A stretch of DNA of 64,000 bases from Limanda limanda (lineage: Eukaryota; Chordata; Actinopteri; Pleuronectiformes; Pleuronectidae), in assembly GCF_963576545.1 (NCBI RefSeq), contig NC_083636.1:6340356-6404355 (forward strand), given 5' to 3'. The position numbers and the translations under genes are program-made. Below are positions 1-13,773 of this stretch, in pieces; the stretch's first letter is position 1; each line of letters starts with the position of its first letter. The notes beneath the pieces were generated by a model that saw only the letters and a list, made by a program, of their open reading frames with translations, had not been told where the DNA came from and searched no databases.

Positions 1-1160
1 GTGACGTCGTTCACTGTTATTTGATGGGTCACATGCTCGAATTTAAGTTTGGAGCTTTTATTCTGGAAGTTGTTGGAAGACAGAAGCAGTACAAAAAAAA
101 TAAATCAAATATTATATTTATTTGATGTATTTTTTTACTTGATTTGAAGTTTGTTATGATAGTTCTATTCAATCAATATCTGTGGGATTTGATTTGTTTT
201 TGTGGCATATTTATTGTGTAATTAGATACATTGTTGGTTTTCAAATTTAGTTTTGAAAATTGTTGGAAGATAACAGCTTCAAACAAGCAAACAAAAAATA
301 AAATATCATTATCATTTGATGTTTTTTACTTGATTTAAAGTTTGTCATAAGAGAATCAATAACTGTGATTTTATTTGTTTTTGTGGCATTTAATATGTAA
401 TTAGTTAAATTGTTGGTGTTCAAATATAATTGTTATGACTTGAGAAACTTGGCTTGATTTAAAGTTGGTAATTTGAGTTTTATTAAATCAATATGTTGTC
501 ATATTGATGTGTTTTTGTGGCATTTAATGGAAAAGAGTTGTAAGTTGAATTGTTGGTGTTCAAATTAGATTTTAGAGCTTTTATTTTGGGAGTTGTAGCT
601 GTAAACAAGCAAAAACAATCTTATATCATTATCACATATTACATTTTGCTGGATTTAAAGTTTGTTATGAGAGTTTTAATCAACCAATATGTGGGATGTG
701 TTGGTTTGACACAGAGTATAAACTGTTAGTGTCACATGTTGCTTGCAGCTGTGTTTTGGGCTAAAATTTTGATTTAAGAGCTTTTATTTTGAAAGTTGTG
801 TGAAAGCAGATGGTGCACACAAGCCAAAATCAAATAGTATTATTACCTTTGACATTAAGCTTGATTTAAAGTTTGTTATATTTCTTGTAATCAATCAATA
901 TGTGTGATTTTGATTTGATGTAATATCAAATGATTGTGATGGTTGTTGATGCTACATGTTGCTGTAGCTGTTTGAGCTTTTATTTTGAAATTTGTTGGAA
1001 GAAAGAAGCAGCACACAAGCAAACAATCAAATATTGTTTTTAGTAAAACACTTGGTATGAGTAACAGTTTGTTATTATTGTTATAATCAATTAATATGTG
1101 TGATTTGATGTTTTTTCTGGCATACTTGTTTTTTGAGCTGTATGAAACAATACACAACAA
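1..1160. repeat. degenerate AT-rich tandem array (about 190-210 bp unit)
   Basis: A block beginning with a variant of acttgatttaaagtttgttatga recurs near positions 137, 328, 452, 648, 858 and 1051. It is followed each time by a run resembling atcaatatgtgtgattt, then tttttgtggca or a relative, then a piece like gagcttttattttgaaagttgttgg. Spacing is about 190-210 bp, with one shortened unit of about 124 bp. Copies differ by many substitutions and small indels, so the array is old. It starts before the window and fades out near 1160. No open frame or RNA-gene box is apparent. I see a satellite-like or minisatellite array but cannot name its family. Confidence 0.7.
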
Positions 1161-4100
1161 TCAGCCACAACATAAATGTTATGTTAAATAATGTTTATGG
1201 GGATAATGAAGAAGTAAAGTAAAGATAGTAGAACGCTTTTCTTCTCTAGAACCCAAGCATAAAAACACACTGTAGCATATAAATGAATCACTGGAATCAT
1301 GATAAGCACTTGTGGATGTGATACACAACACTGCTCTTCATCTTGCTCTTTCCTATTGTATATAATTGTGCACAATTTCAGGAAACAGTAAAGGTTAAAC
1401 GTACTGCAAATAGTAACAACTACAGTATGCGCATACCCAGACAGAGACAGTGGGACGGGGTCTCTCTACAGATGTGCATTCCTCCAGCCAGCGCAGCCAT
1501 CGCGCCTTTAAATAGAGCTCAACAGGAATGCAAACAGTCCAAGCAGAAAGATGAAGCCTCTCAGGGGTAGGAGAGGTGAGGACGGTGGTGGAAGGAGGCA
1601 GAGGGACGAAGCAGAAAGCTCTGTTGTGCAAAAGAACATCAGATATTTGCTTTTTCTTGAATGTCTCAGGCATCAAAATCTAAATTTTGGTTAATCTTGT
1701 GCTGTAACATCACTAATTTACAGCTTAAAGCCATCAGGAAAGACAAAGAGGTCATTTAGAGGAACGACTATACTGTTGGGACTTGCATCATAAGGTCGCA
1801 CCTTGCATATAAGGGTTAGTGTTAGGTAACCTGATGTCAAAGTACGCTCGTGTTTATCAAACACACCGCCCACCCTGTGATGCCTTAAAAAGATGAGCTA
1901 GCGAAAGGCGAAATCAGCATTATTGGCTGAGTATGTTTACGCACACGAGGAATTCGAGTCACGGTCTGAACGTACTCCCACACAAGAATCATGTGTCAAG
2001 AAGACACAAGGGGATTTCGTCAAAACAAGGACAAACATAATGTAATGATGAGATACGTAATGTTGGGCAGAGCACTGAGGTCACTGAAGGCGATTTTAAT
2101 TTGTTTTGTTCTCCTACTTTACTTTTGAATTGTTTATTTTTTTCAAATGGTCAGACAATGTCAAATCTGATATGAATCCGGGCCTGCGATCAGAGAGGAT
2201 GTGATTGTCTTCATTACTGCAGAGCTGTATGTGAGTCTGTGTTAAAGCCAAAGTGAGTTAGTGAGATCCCCGGATCGCACTGTGTTTGTGGGTGTTTTCA
2301 AGTATCCAGCTGGAATCGTTTATGTAGAAACGTCAACACCAACGTAAAAGCATTTCTCCCCTATTTTTGTTTTTGTAGCGTATCATACTTAAAAAAGTTT
2401 TAGCATATTTTTCAAGGATCTGTGGTTCTTATCTATATTTGACTCCATGGCAGATTACAATCTGTTGCATTTAGTTGCTTGAAGTGTTGTTGGTCTGTTC
2501 AGCACTTAGACGTCATGGTCAGGTATCGGGTTGATTGGTGGTTGGCTGTGGTGACCATTTAAAATTATTTTGAAAAGAAAGAAGGACTCACTCACTCATC
2601 AACCAGTTTGTTCAGCCAGTTCTACAGAATTTATACATCCCAGATTTCCAGTGATCCTGCTTTTACTCACTATTTAGCTAATTTAACCTCATCAATTGAG
2701 TATATGCAGAGAGTTGGCGTTTTGTTGTTCCGTCCGTCCCAGCCAGAGTCATTAGAAGCTTTGTTTCCACAGCAGGAACAAAACCCATGTTGCTGTAGTG
2801 TTGCTTGATTTATTTTCCGTAATTGTTGTATAGTCTCCTGCATTACTACAACTTGGTGGACTGTTATAGCCTCAGTTGTTGATACGTCAGCAGGCAAATT
2901 TGACTTTTCTCTCATGGTTTATAGGCGTCAGGAGAAATGCAGGTGAATTACAGTCTGCAGGAACCTTATTTCCTTTAAAAGAGTTCCTGGGAATAAAAGT
3001 TCCAGGTACTTTAAATCATGGCAGACTCTGTGTTGAGAGAAGACAAACCTCTGGCCTCTCTCTGCCTCATCTCTTTTCAATTACAAGAGATTTTCCTGGA
3101 TTTCACTTCAGACTCTGGGTGGCCTGATATAGTTTTATGCTCTTGTCTGTCACAGTCTTGCACTGTCAGCTCTTTTACTGGGTTTACAACTTTACGACAG
3201 TGAAACTAAAAGTACACAGCGAAGGACAAACTTCAGATACCTTGCTGTTTACCACTGGGGAGGTAGCGTGCGTACCCATGGATTAGAGTCTCTTTCTCTC
3301 CATATAAATAGAAGACTGGAGAGTATTTATGATTCACAAACATTGTGACCAAAAAGCTTGTAAAAATTTACAAATACACATTTGTAAAACATACAGAGAA
3401 CAAATGAGGTAACACACGTATCCTAAAAAGGAAAGGGAAATCCAAGGTGCTCAGAAACGCCTTGTTTCATAGCTTCTGCAAAACTGATACGAGTTTTTTA
3501 TTTTGTTCTTTCTCAGAAGTTTTCAAACATGAAATCTTCAGAAAAAACTAAATAGTGTTCACATTGAAACTTCATGTAAACTGCAGTGTTGACAAGGTGA
3601 CGGTTTTACACTATGGTTCTGAGAAATATAAAGCAGAGTCTGGGGAGCTATATTTCAAAAAGTCTTCCCTATAACACATTTATTAAGAGAAAGTAGTCGG
3701 GACCAGCTTTTAGGTAATGAAATGATTAATCACATGAATGCGTAGAGGAATAATTATTAATCAGAGACAGGAATTAAAACTACACTGGCCCCATTGTTTC
3801 ATAAAAAGCCGAATGTATTTTTAAGCAACTGACTAAACTGAGGTGTAGAATTGCGCTGCACAGCTGACTCACTGTCTTTTGTTCACTTTCTGTAGTGCAG
3901 CTCAGTTAAGCTCAAGTCACCTCCAAACACCTCAATCTACTCTGAGAGAGGTGCTGTTATTCAGCTGATTCCCTGCAGACAGCTCCCCCTGGCAGTCCGA
4001 TCGCTGCACTCGCTCGGGCCAACAACCACAAGCGCACACACATCCACACAAAGTATGCAGCGTCTCCACTTAGACCTTGACACAGAGTCGTGCGTGCACA

Positions 4101-7100
4101 TACACAGGCGCAAACCCAGACGATCCCATATGCATGCACATAGAGCTAAACCCAATCCAAGCCGCCATAGTCTCTTCTCCACACACTCATATTTCACTAG
4201 TCACACACACACAAGGCCCACGGCAATCAAGTTTAAATTAGAGAGAAGGCTGCTCCAAGAACTTGAGTGGTGCCTGCCAGGTCTGAGGCCATAACTGTTC
4301 TTGGTGTGTGTGTGGGTGTGTGAGAGGGAGAGAGAGACAGAAGGAGCCAGCTCTTGATATTAAACCAAATTCGAGGGGCCCAGATTGGGGTTTTTCTCCT
4401 CCTCTGTGCTGCTGTTCATGCACTTTGTCCCTGTGTGTTTTACTATTCCCTGCGCTCGAGGAGTTATTTCACGACTAGTCGCTGAGTTGCAAGTTATTTG
4501 AGTGCAACCTGGCTTCAATTTAATTTCTACCTCTGCCACGATTGTCCACTTTTGCTACAGTTCCCAGCAACAGCTCCAAGCCACAAGGTCAAGCCGCTTA
4601 AGTTTGGCTTGACCCTGTGGTTCGGAGCTGTGGCTTCTTCTGAGGGCGGCTGACCAGTTGGGAGATAGTGTGGCGATAGTGAAAGTGTGATATTTGTTGG
4701 CCAATATGTTTTTTTTCCATGGAAGAACATTTGTGGTGTGCTCCTCGAGCAGCTAAAGCCACTGTCACTGTTAACTCTGCCCGTTCCACAATAAACGTCT
4801 CCCTGTATGAATCCATGTTGAATCATGGCTGGATATGGCAGCGCTGCAAAGAAAGCCTCCTCGCTCTTTGATATACGGTGCTCGATGCCAAACATCTGAA
4901 GTTTGCTGCATCTGCTTCTGATAGAAAATCTGATTTCTGCCAGCGGACTCTATTTGTTACGATGGAAATATGTCAAAATGATCTGAGATCATCTGCATTT
5001 CATCTGTTAGCAGATGTAAGAGCATAATGTATGGCTATATAAGAGCACTAAAGAGCAAGCCATATCATGGAGGTTCACCATAATTTAAAGACTCCAGATA
5101 AATTAAATTTAAGAATGAAGTTATGTTATATGAAATGCCACATTAACATTGAAACAAACTGTGTGGATGCATGATTTATATTCACAGTAATCCTCCTATA
5201 TGTATATCACTCTCTTAACAGCGGTTTTCCAACTCTGGCGACATAAATTACTTTAAACATTGCATTTCAAGACCAAACAAGGCATATTTTCTACTGGAGT
5301 TCCAAGGCGGAGACAGCAGTATTTGGGGTAATGGCGTATTTTCTGTCATCTTCTTTCCCGCCCGTGTACTTGTCGTGTCATCGTCGCAGCCGTGAGAGAG
5401 GAAGGAGAGTACCAAGTTTCAACCTACACCTAATGTGATGGATCAGTTTCTGAACTCATTGTTGTTCATTGTGTCCATTGATTTATAGAAGTTGGTCTTT
5501 TATTACAACCCTGCAAGGTTCGGTATCAGTTTACTAGATGGAAAACTTTACATACAGTATAAAGGAGGGTTAGTAAATGTCAGTGGTGATGAAGGCTGGT
5601 TTACACGCTCCTAGTTGACAGCAGCAGAGGACTGGCTGACGTTGACAGCTCCACTCTATCCTTATCACTCATCGGGATGAATAACTGTGGACTTAATAAC
5701 CACATGCACTCTCCAAAAGTTCCAGGAAATAAAAATGTTAAAGACTGTACTTCCTTCCCATGTAAATGTGCTTTATGATTCTCTGGACCTCTCACTGAGC
5801 TCCACTGCAGGAACCAACCGCATTTTTATCAACTGGCCGCAGACACAGTTAGAATTTGTTTTCATTTTGAGTGTCATGTTTGACTGTGACCAACGTAACT
5901 TCATATTATTTCAGAAATGACCATTTTCATAACAAATGTGCAGATGGTGCTGATTTCTAGCGACTGTACCACCCTGTTCACTGTAGTGTAAACTGTGGAT
6001 ATACAGCTAACTGGATTAAACTCTTAGTTTGTGTTGGAATAAAAACACTGATTGCTTTTATACAAAACTCTGCCTCTAAATCGCAGGTGGTGCCAAACCA
6101 GTGTGAAGAATACTGAGGATTGATTTACAAGCTGCTGTAGCAAAAAAAAAAAAAGCATGAGCCATTTGGCTGCTCTATGTTGACTCCCTCCCTGCAGGTG
6201 TTCATATTTACCGTCACTGCCATCCCCCCAAATGCTCTCGTTTTGAACCCGATGCCTGAAGTGAAGTAAAGCGTTTTTTCCCGTCAGCTAAGCACATTGA
6301 TCCACCATCTTGTTATTTGAAGAGGTTCATTAATGCAGACTCACTGTTACATCTCAGTAGGGTTTTATTTGCAGAGGCAGCGATGAGATCCCAGAGTAAA
6401 GGTAAAGAAGAGACAAGGAGCTCTTATTTTTTGACTTGCAGTTGTTTTATGTCTGTCTCATTACAAAAAAAGCCTGTAGTGGATTTATTTTGGGTGTATA
6501 TGGACTTTAGTGCCAAAATAAGTATTCTGCAATACAAAAGACATCAATCTGTATTCCCTTAAGTGTGGCTTGTAGGCAGCTTTTTCTAGCTTTTGACTCC
6601 TGCAGCGCTGGCAGTCAGCCAAAGAGGTGACAGCATGGTTATACCTTTGGAACTGTGGATCATTCAATTGTAGGATCTTTACGAGCTACTCTGATTTTAT
6701 TGGATGGACTTATTGGCTCTATAATGAATGATGCAGGTTCTGATTCCGCGTAGAGTTAATATTTGACATGAATATAGATATTTTTGTAATTGGTTGTACT
6801 GAATAACACACTTCACATATGTGTTGTAAAAGGGGAAGAGTCCGTTTTGAATGTGGTGGACCTTTTCAGATTTGCATGATTTGCATGCGTGTATCCTTTG
6901 TAAAAAAAATATTTTCTTTAGAATAGAACTGAGCTGAATCGGTTGATTATGACAAGGTAAGGAAAGGTATTCTCTCCTAAATCCAAGTTTAACATCTGGA
7001 CGTAACAACTAAATTTTATGACATCAAAACTATTTTGTGTAAAGGAATGTTTCCTTCTTTAGGTCATCAGGTTGTATTCGTCAATGTTTCCACAGCAATT

Positions 7101-8340
7101 GTTTGTTGTGTGCTTGAGGAATAGCTTTGACCTCACTGATAGAGTCAGTCAGGCCCGGCTCCCAATAACAGTTTCCCTAGCAGCCGGGTTATAAAGATAT
7201 GGTATGCCGAGCCTCCGGATCAAGGCTGTGAACAGTCATAACACAGGGGCCCTTCCACTCTGGGATTTCCATCGGGAAAGTATTGCATGAATTACACAGC
7301 AGGATTTAGGTGCGTGATTTATTGTTACCTAGGGGAATCCTAACACATGTATTGGTATGTCCAGAAGTCCCATGAAGAATACCCGTATTTGGAACTCTAG
7401 TACATTCTGTATGGGTTAAAATACTTAAGAATTTAATGGCATTACCCAGTGTATTGCTCATCTCTTTTCCCCTTGATGACTAGAACTTCAATAAAGATTT
7501 CTGTGTAAGACATCTGGCATCTAGTGAATCTTCCATCAGGAGTAAACATGCTCCATCACACTCTGGAGGCCAATCATGGTCCACAGTGTTGGTGATATGG
7601 AAACTTGAAACTTGTAGAACTAATACACCGAGAACAAATGAGTCAGTGGAAAATGACGGGCTTGTATCCAATTAATTAGTACATATTGGTGTATTCATAG
7701 ATAATGTACTTTTGAATTTTATAAACAGGTTTATATAACTTTTTTGTGAACAATCAAATAGGAATTATTTTGAATTGCTATATTTCTTTCTCCTTTTTAC
7801 TTAAATTTTGTCTTTAAAGAAGTGTTAATCATTATATAACATGATGGTCAAAATAAATCTTCCTCTCCTTTAGATTTTGGGTAAGTTTCTATACAATGGA
7901 GCTTGTTTTTTATCTTGTTCTTCTTTTTAACCCTGATGCATCCAATTGTGTTGATAGAGTGCAGACCCTTAGAGTAAGAATCCAGAAGGCGAAGAATTCC
8001 GATGGTTGGCACTCCTCCTATTAACTCTTTTATGTAGCTCAAGACAAGAGTTGCAGAAAAAAGGGCTGAAATGCAAAGTTCGGTGGTCTTAAAGATTTAG
8101 AGGCCACCCTTTGTTTTGAAAATGTGACGACTCACCACTTGGGTAGAATCTTCATTTTAGGGCCTGTGAGTGTGAGAGAAGCATGTGAAGCAGCTAGGAG
8201 CGTTTCTCTGGACCACGTTGTGTTCAAGTGTTTCCGTTGCAACCCGGCGACTATTTTTTCCTGGACTGATCATACATAATTGATACACCTGTCTGTTTGA
8301 ATTATGTGAGAGTCAGTTAAGATGGAGCAAAAATTGTCAT
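1161..8340. other. non-coding stretch, no supported gene
   Basis: Short open frames here have no recognisable domain, lack plausible splice partners and often run through CA or T-rich tracts. The stretch probably includes intergenic DNA and/or the 5' intron of il11ra. A GC-richer patch near 1430-1620 carries a TATA-like TTTAAATA and a GAG|GTGAGG donor, discussed as a finding. A paired octamer motif lies at 6870-6886. Confidence 0.5.
6870..6886 (+). promoter_or_regulatory. tandem POU/octamer motifs
   Basis: ATTTGCAT occurs at 6870-6877 and again at 6879-6886, a 9-bp period. ATTTGCAT is the reverse complement of the canonical ATGCAAAT octamer bound by POU-family factors. The pairing is seen directly; regulatory function is inference. 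Confidence 0.3.
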
Positions 8341-8346
8341 GGGCTA

Positions 8347-8350
<4 letters not shown>

Positions 8351-8410
<60 letters not shown>
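8351..8410. repeat. (TG)30 microsatellite
   Basis: An uninterrupted TG dinucleotide run of 60 bases. The open frames reading Cys-Val or Thr-His repeats on the two strands are artefacts of this run. Confidence 0.98.
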
Positions 8411-8411
<1 letters not shown>

Positions 8412-11400
8412 TGACATAACAGTGTTGGAATGTCAACAGAGAATAAGTATGAACCTGCTCCAACTTCTACCACACATTGCCTCCTTTCTTCTCTTTCTCC
8501 TCTTCTCTCCTTTCAGTTTTGTTTCTCCCTCGCTCCCTTGCTCACTCCTAACCCATCCTCTTTCTCCTCACTGCCTCCCTCTTTATTGTTTTACTGGCTC
8601 TTTGTCAATCTTACCCCCCCGACTGCCTTTCACCCCTGCTTCTGCTGTGTTTGTTGTCTTCATGGAGCGTTAGCAGCCTTAAAAGGAATCCAAATGTGTG
8701 TTATCGAGCATAGTAATCGTATCTGATCTGGCAGCCAGGTGGCACAAACAAATGAGAATGAAGCCAAGATTATACGAGCAATGTCTCTAAGGGTACGGAC
8801 CCTTCACAATGCAGGTGAAGTGGCAAAATGGATGTTTGGACAAGATGAGATTTGATTTAGTTTATTTCTCATAAAGTATTGTTAGTTGGCTAGTGTCAAG
8901 ACTATCGTATGTCATGACACTTCAAATGTGGATATACAATTCTGGAGGAGTGGAACTATAGCTTTTCTTTGTGCAGTTAGATCTGTCAGTTCATGTAGTG
9001 TAGATGCATAGATTCAATTATAGCCCCTGTGGTGCCCTTAAGAAACCTGGTGGTGCAACATGTTGGACTCCGTAGATGTAGAAATAAAGGGCCCATTCTA
9101 GGGTTATGAAAAGGGAATGATTCGTGTAGTTTCAGGTGGTGTAACACAAATTAAAACATAATAATGAATTATTTATTCCATGTCTGCTGATAGATCCCCC
9201 AAAAATGTGTCTACATTTCAAGAACTTCTTCCAATGTTCTTGGGCGTTGGAATTGCAATCAATGCATAAAAAGTAATTAAGAACTATTTGTCTTTTCTAA
9301 GTAAATTGTCATCATTATGAACAGGACGGCTGATTACGATTGATCTGAATCATGTCTGTGCACACATGCTCACTAGATCACATTGTACCAACACAGTTGA
9401 TGGGAGTTGGCTGAATATGGCATCATCTACCAACTGTGTGGAAATTCTTGTGCCAAACCCAATATTCTTTTGAAGACTGTTTTATGGCCTGGGTTTAGGG
9501 TTGGTTGCAGTGAGTCAAGCAGGCAGCGTTGACATCAGTGCATTACAAAAACACTGCTCACCCAGTGCTAGAAAACAATGTTTGGCAAGAAGATCTGCTG
9601 TTTCATTCTTGAATGGATTTATACGGGAAATTGTCCTTAGCCGTTGGTTTATTTTTCCAATTGCATGGTGTTGAACAGGTTGTTTATATTTGAGAGTCAA
9701 GAGATATGGATGCACGAAGATGTGCAACCACTAGAACTGTTCTTGTGCTATTTTTTCGAGGCAGAGTAGGAGAAGCAACCAGCTCTCTAGTTAACTGACG
9801 GCCTGGCATCTTCTCGAGGTTGAAGAACCAAACTTTTTGCGGTTGGAAACAAACTGCAGCTTTCGGCCAATGCACTATTCTTGCGCTGACCTGGATTCAG
9901 CTGCTAAATGATGAAAATACTGTGCATGAGACAAAATGTTGGATCGGATGACACATTACAAAACAGTGGTGAGGAGAAACATGGCCTCTGTAACCTTAGA
10001 TAAGAATACTTGATGACCAAGAAGACTCCGTTTAGTGAAATGATGTTAAGAAGGAGGGTTTTCCCTGAGTCAACATTGTGTTAGATAACATTACAGTTGG
10101 CGGCTGCAGCAGCGTAGCGGAGACCATGTCCTGCCTTGTTGATGCATTGTCACACTTTGATCTGATCATTCTGCAAGTGAATTTGTGTACTTAAAATCCA
10201 CATGTCGCCGGATGCTCCTAATAGAGCTTATATCAGTATTTTTTGTCCAATCAGTAAAGACAAGATAATTGAAACGTCTATCAATCGATTCCACTCCCTT
10301 GCTGGGCTCAGAAGTGGTGTTTTTCTCGGTTCCATCATACTGTGCGTGCCTCTAGATTAGGAGAGTGACCACAGAAAACGTTTAAATGTGGACAGAGGAA
10401 GCAACATTGAAACTGTTAGGCGGTCTGGAGAGCATGGCGTGGGAGGAGTACACAAAATTCTCTAGTGACATTGAACAAATGGACGTGGACAGTTTCTGGA
10501 TATCATGAAGACATTGTTATTCTAGGAAAGATTGTTGAGATACCTCAATACCAAACCATTGGGTGATACCTTAAAAGGGTTATTTGGGGCTTTGGAATAC
10601 GACCAAAATCCTATATAGTGATAGGGACTATTCCATAAACCTGATATTGATGCACACTCCAACCTCTCGAAGGGTATATTTGTCCATGTGTCTGCAGATG
10701 TAAATTGAGACGAGAGCCATTATCGCTAAAACACATCTTTAGGACAATGTGCAGCGGGCCGGGCAGAAGTCCAAGTCTGGAGTTTGTTTGGAGATCTCAA
10801 CTTACTCATCTGCCGACTCTCTCCGCCCTGTTTGACATGATTCTAAGGGTTGATGGTAAAATCGGTTGGTTGTGCTTAAGATTTCAGTTTTCATATCAGA
10901 CTCTCTTTTGGTTAAAAGCTCCTCTGTTTGCCTTGGCATGTCGGAAATACACTCATCTCTATTTGTTTGTCTTTATTTTAATTTCCTTCCTCTATCCGTG
11001 CCTTGTTTGGAAATGTAAATAACCAACCAAAGGATGAAAAATATTTCATTGTAACTAGTCTGTGTTTTTATACATTTTTGCCCACTTGGGACCAATAAAG
11101 TTATTGATTGATTGTCAAAAGATGGAAATCTTCTTATCAAGTCACTGATTTTGTAACATTATAAACATTAAATTTGGTTCAGGTTGTTCGTCAGATGCCG
11201 TAAAACTAGTGAGATCATGCAGATATTATTCTTCTATTATTCTGGTTTGACAGATTTTAACTCTGAAAAGGTTCCTCCCTCCTAGCGCTGCCTTTGATCT
11301 TACACAGGCTTTTGAGTCTATGTCCTCGATCACTCCAGACACACACACAAACACACACAGTGACTCAAAATCAACAAACTTTGAAACCAAGTCATGCCGG

Positions 11401-13303
11401 CACACCGTATCTCCTGTTATATCTCAAGCAAACTGGTCGGACAGTTGTTTGTGAGCCAGGAAGCAAACACTTCTCTTTAATTGTAACGGATTTATTCAGA
11501 CTGAAGTTTGATTCTGCTTCCAGCAAATAATTGACAATAATTAGGTTGTTGTTGATATTTTTTCCGCCTTTTCATGGATCAAACTTTAACCCACTTACCC
11601 TGCTGCTTTAGTTCACATAGAGTGTGTTTGCTCTGCGGTCTGGTTCTGTTTGAATAGTCTCTAGAATCTCAGGTGAACAGTGCAGATGAGCTTTATGAGT
11701 ATTGGCTTTAGCCTGCCATGTATAAGATCTGTTTGCCCCTCTGTCTGCCTTGGCTGAATAGTCCTACTGTAGATCCTTCTGTGTACACTGCAGCTCCAGT
11801 GTGTGTGTTTGTGTGTGTGTGTGTGTTTGCCCAGCATACAGTATATGGGGGCTTTTTGCTTTACTGTGTGATCTTCTTGCCTGATCCCGTCTCTGAGATT
11901 TTGCCTCCGCTTGGCAGGAAAACTATGCCGCCTAAAGTATTTTTGCCTTTTGCCTTTTATTTTTTGTTTTTCCAAGGTTTATAGTGGATGTTCAGAATGA
12001 TATGTGGTAACCCATCTGTGCTGCCTTCTATATAATTTTTTCTAGGGAAACATCTGTGTTGCTTGGTGAGTTTGTGCCACAAAATGTGGAAGGCAGTAGG
12101 AATAAACCGGACTGTGACACAATTAAAGAAAACAGTGTTTGTTTGTCCTTGGTCTGTCTTTTTAGGTTTCTGCCAATTTACAAGAAATCAGACATTCTTT
12201 CAAAAAATGTTCTCCATTTTTCTCTTCGTATTTAATTGTGTGGGCAGGTTTCCAAATATCTTACCAAAGGTTTTTTGGTCTGTGCTGTAAAGAATGATAA
12301 GACTTTTATTTTTATGATGATTTGTCGATAACCGGTGTTTCCATTCACTGTAGCCTCCTCTTTATTGCTCTGTTTATTTATTTATCGTACATCTCCTTCT
12401 TTCCTGTCACTATCCTTGTTCCCTCCCTCCTTCATTCCCCTCTCTCTCTCTCAATTTCACTCCATTCTTAAATCTGCAATCAATTTCCTAAATCAAATAC
12501 AATGAATTGTATTTAGATAAAGCAGAACACTTGGATATAACTACTCCCTGTGGTCAAATGATGCAAGTTGAATGTTTAAAACTCATTTTTGCAACTGTAA
12601 ACATAACACAATGGGACGTGCCAAAGGGGGTGAACGTTCTATTTGATTTCTCTTTCTTTGTTTCCATTTTAGCCATTTGGTTTTGATTTAGCTTCCTCTG
12701 ACACAATGTGCTCATTTAGTTTGGTTTGTTTTTGTGTTTATCTTTAGTCTTGATTATTGGTGTGAAAGCTCCGTGTTGTGGTGTTTTATGGCAGCGTATG
12801 TGCCAGTAAGTGATGGTTGTGTTTTCTTTATGAATCTGTGGTGGGAATTGAGTTACTTTGCAAACCTCAATATCTTTTTTTTGAACAAAACATGCCTAAA
12901 GCTTTGGGTACAGAACACTGCATAGTATTGGTCGGATTCAATGTGTTTTAAACTCATCTCGTGATCATGTGGTTTCTTCTTTTAAATCGTAATTTTTGAA
13001 ACTTTCCTTTAGAGAAGGGTCTCTCAGAACATGTAAAACGTACGACCACCTGTTTGCCATTAAATATTCTCCCTGAAAGTCCAAACATGCTGTAAATCCT
13101 TCTTCTGATTTGTATATATCTTCAAGTTGGGTTTGGATACGTTCGTGACTAACAGCACGGGCATTTACTTATACTAAAAAAGACATCGGGTTATTCTATA
13201 TCTCGGCCTGTGTCTTTATGTCTTTCCTGCTTTGTCTCGTTTCCAGCTACATTTCTTAGCAGACAGTCAGACAGTAGTAATCAAGAAAGTATGGCGTTCT
13301 CAT
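8411..13303. other. non-coding stretch, no supported gene
   Basis: No exon-like open frame with flanking splice sites and recognisable protein was found on either strand. It contains a small retroelement-like tail near 11,041-11,114, short CA tracts (11,340-11,360 and around 11,800-11,827) and pyrimidine-rich segments. It may belong to il11ra upstream intron or intergenic DNA. Confidence 0.5.
11041..11114 (+). mobile_element. probable 3' tail of a non-LTR retroelement
   Basis: The segment runs through cattgtaactagtctgtgt and cccacttgggaccaataaag, and ends in an ATTGATTGATTG micro-repeat. A short region with an AATAAA and a simple-repeat tail is the layout of truncated non-LTR retrotransposon 3' ends. 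It could instead be the end of an unrelated polyadenylated transcript. No reverse-transcriptase reading frame survives upstream. Confidence 0.35.
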
Positions 13304-13773
13304 TTTTCTGCTCTCATAGTTTCCCCCCCACCAGTTTGGAGTGCGCTCTGACTGGAAGTTAAACTAAGGGTTTTACTTTGCCCTTGTGTATAGCTGAACG
13401 ACTAGTTCATTAAACACAGTTGACGCCAAACCACTTTGTAAGTTCTCTCTTCTTGTCACAGTTTCAAACCCTCGACCTTCTCTACCTCCTTTATTGTGTC
13501 TATTACTTATTTTCTTTTACCTGTTTCTCTAATCTCTGCTTTTCTGCTCTCATAGTTTTCCCCCCCACCAGTTTGGAGTGCGCTCTGACTGGAAGTTAAA
13601 CTAAGGGTTTTACTTTGCCCTTGTGTATAGCTGAACGACTAGTTCATTAAACACAGTTGACGCCAAACCACTTTGTAAGTTCTCTCTTCTTGTCACAGTT
13701 TCAAACCCTCGACCTTCTCTACCTCCTTTATTGTGTCTATTACTTATTTTCTTTTACCTGTTTCTCTAATCTC
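13304..13773. repeat. near-perfect 237-bp tandem duplication
   Basis: The unit from ttttctgctctcatag to ctgtttctctaatctc appears twice in direct orientation, about 13,304-13,536 and 13,541-13,773. Corresponding bases sit exactly 237 bp apart. Apart from one extra T beside the C run and small differences at the outer edges, I see no mismatch. The unit includes caccagtttggagtgcgctc and agctgaacgactagttcatt and has no coding potential. The identity implies a very recent duplication or an assembly artefact. Confidence 0.93.

Noticed and set aside
1..1160. CRISPR array
   Set aside because: Repeats are long, degenerate and without uniform short direct repeats or spacers, in a vertebrate genome.
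10705..11022. 105-residue plus-strand frame before a retroelement-like tail
   Set aside because: Considered as a LINE reverse-transcriptase remnant. No catalytic motif or recognisable domain is present.
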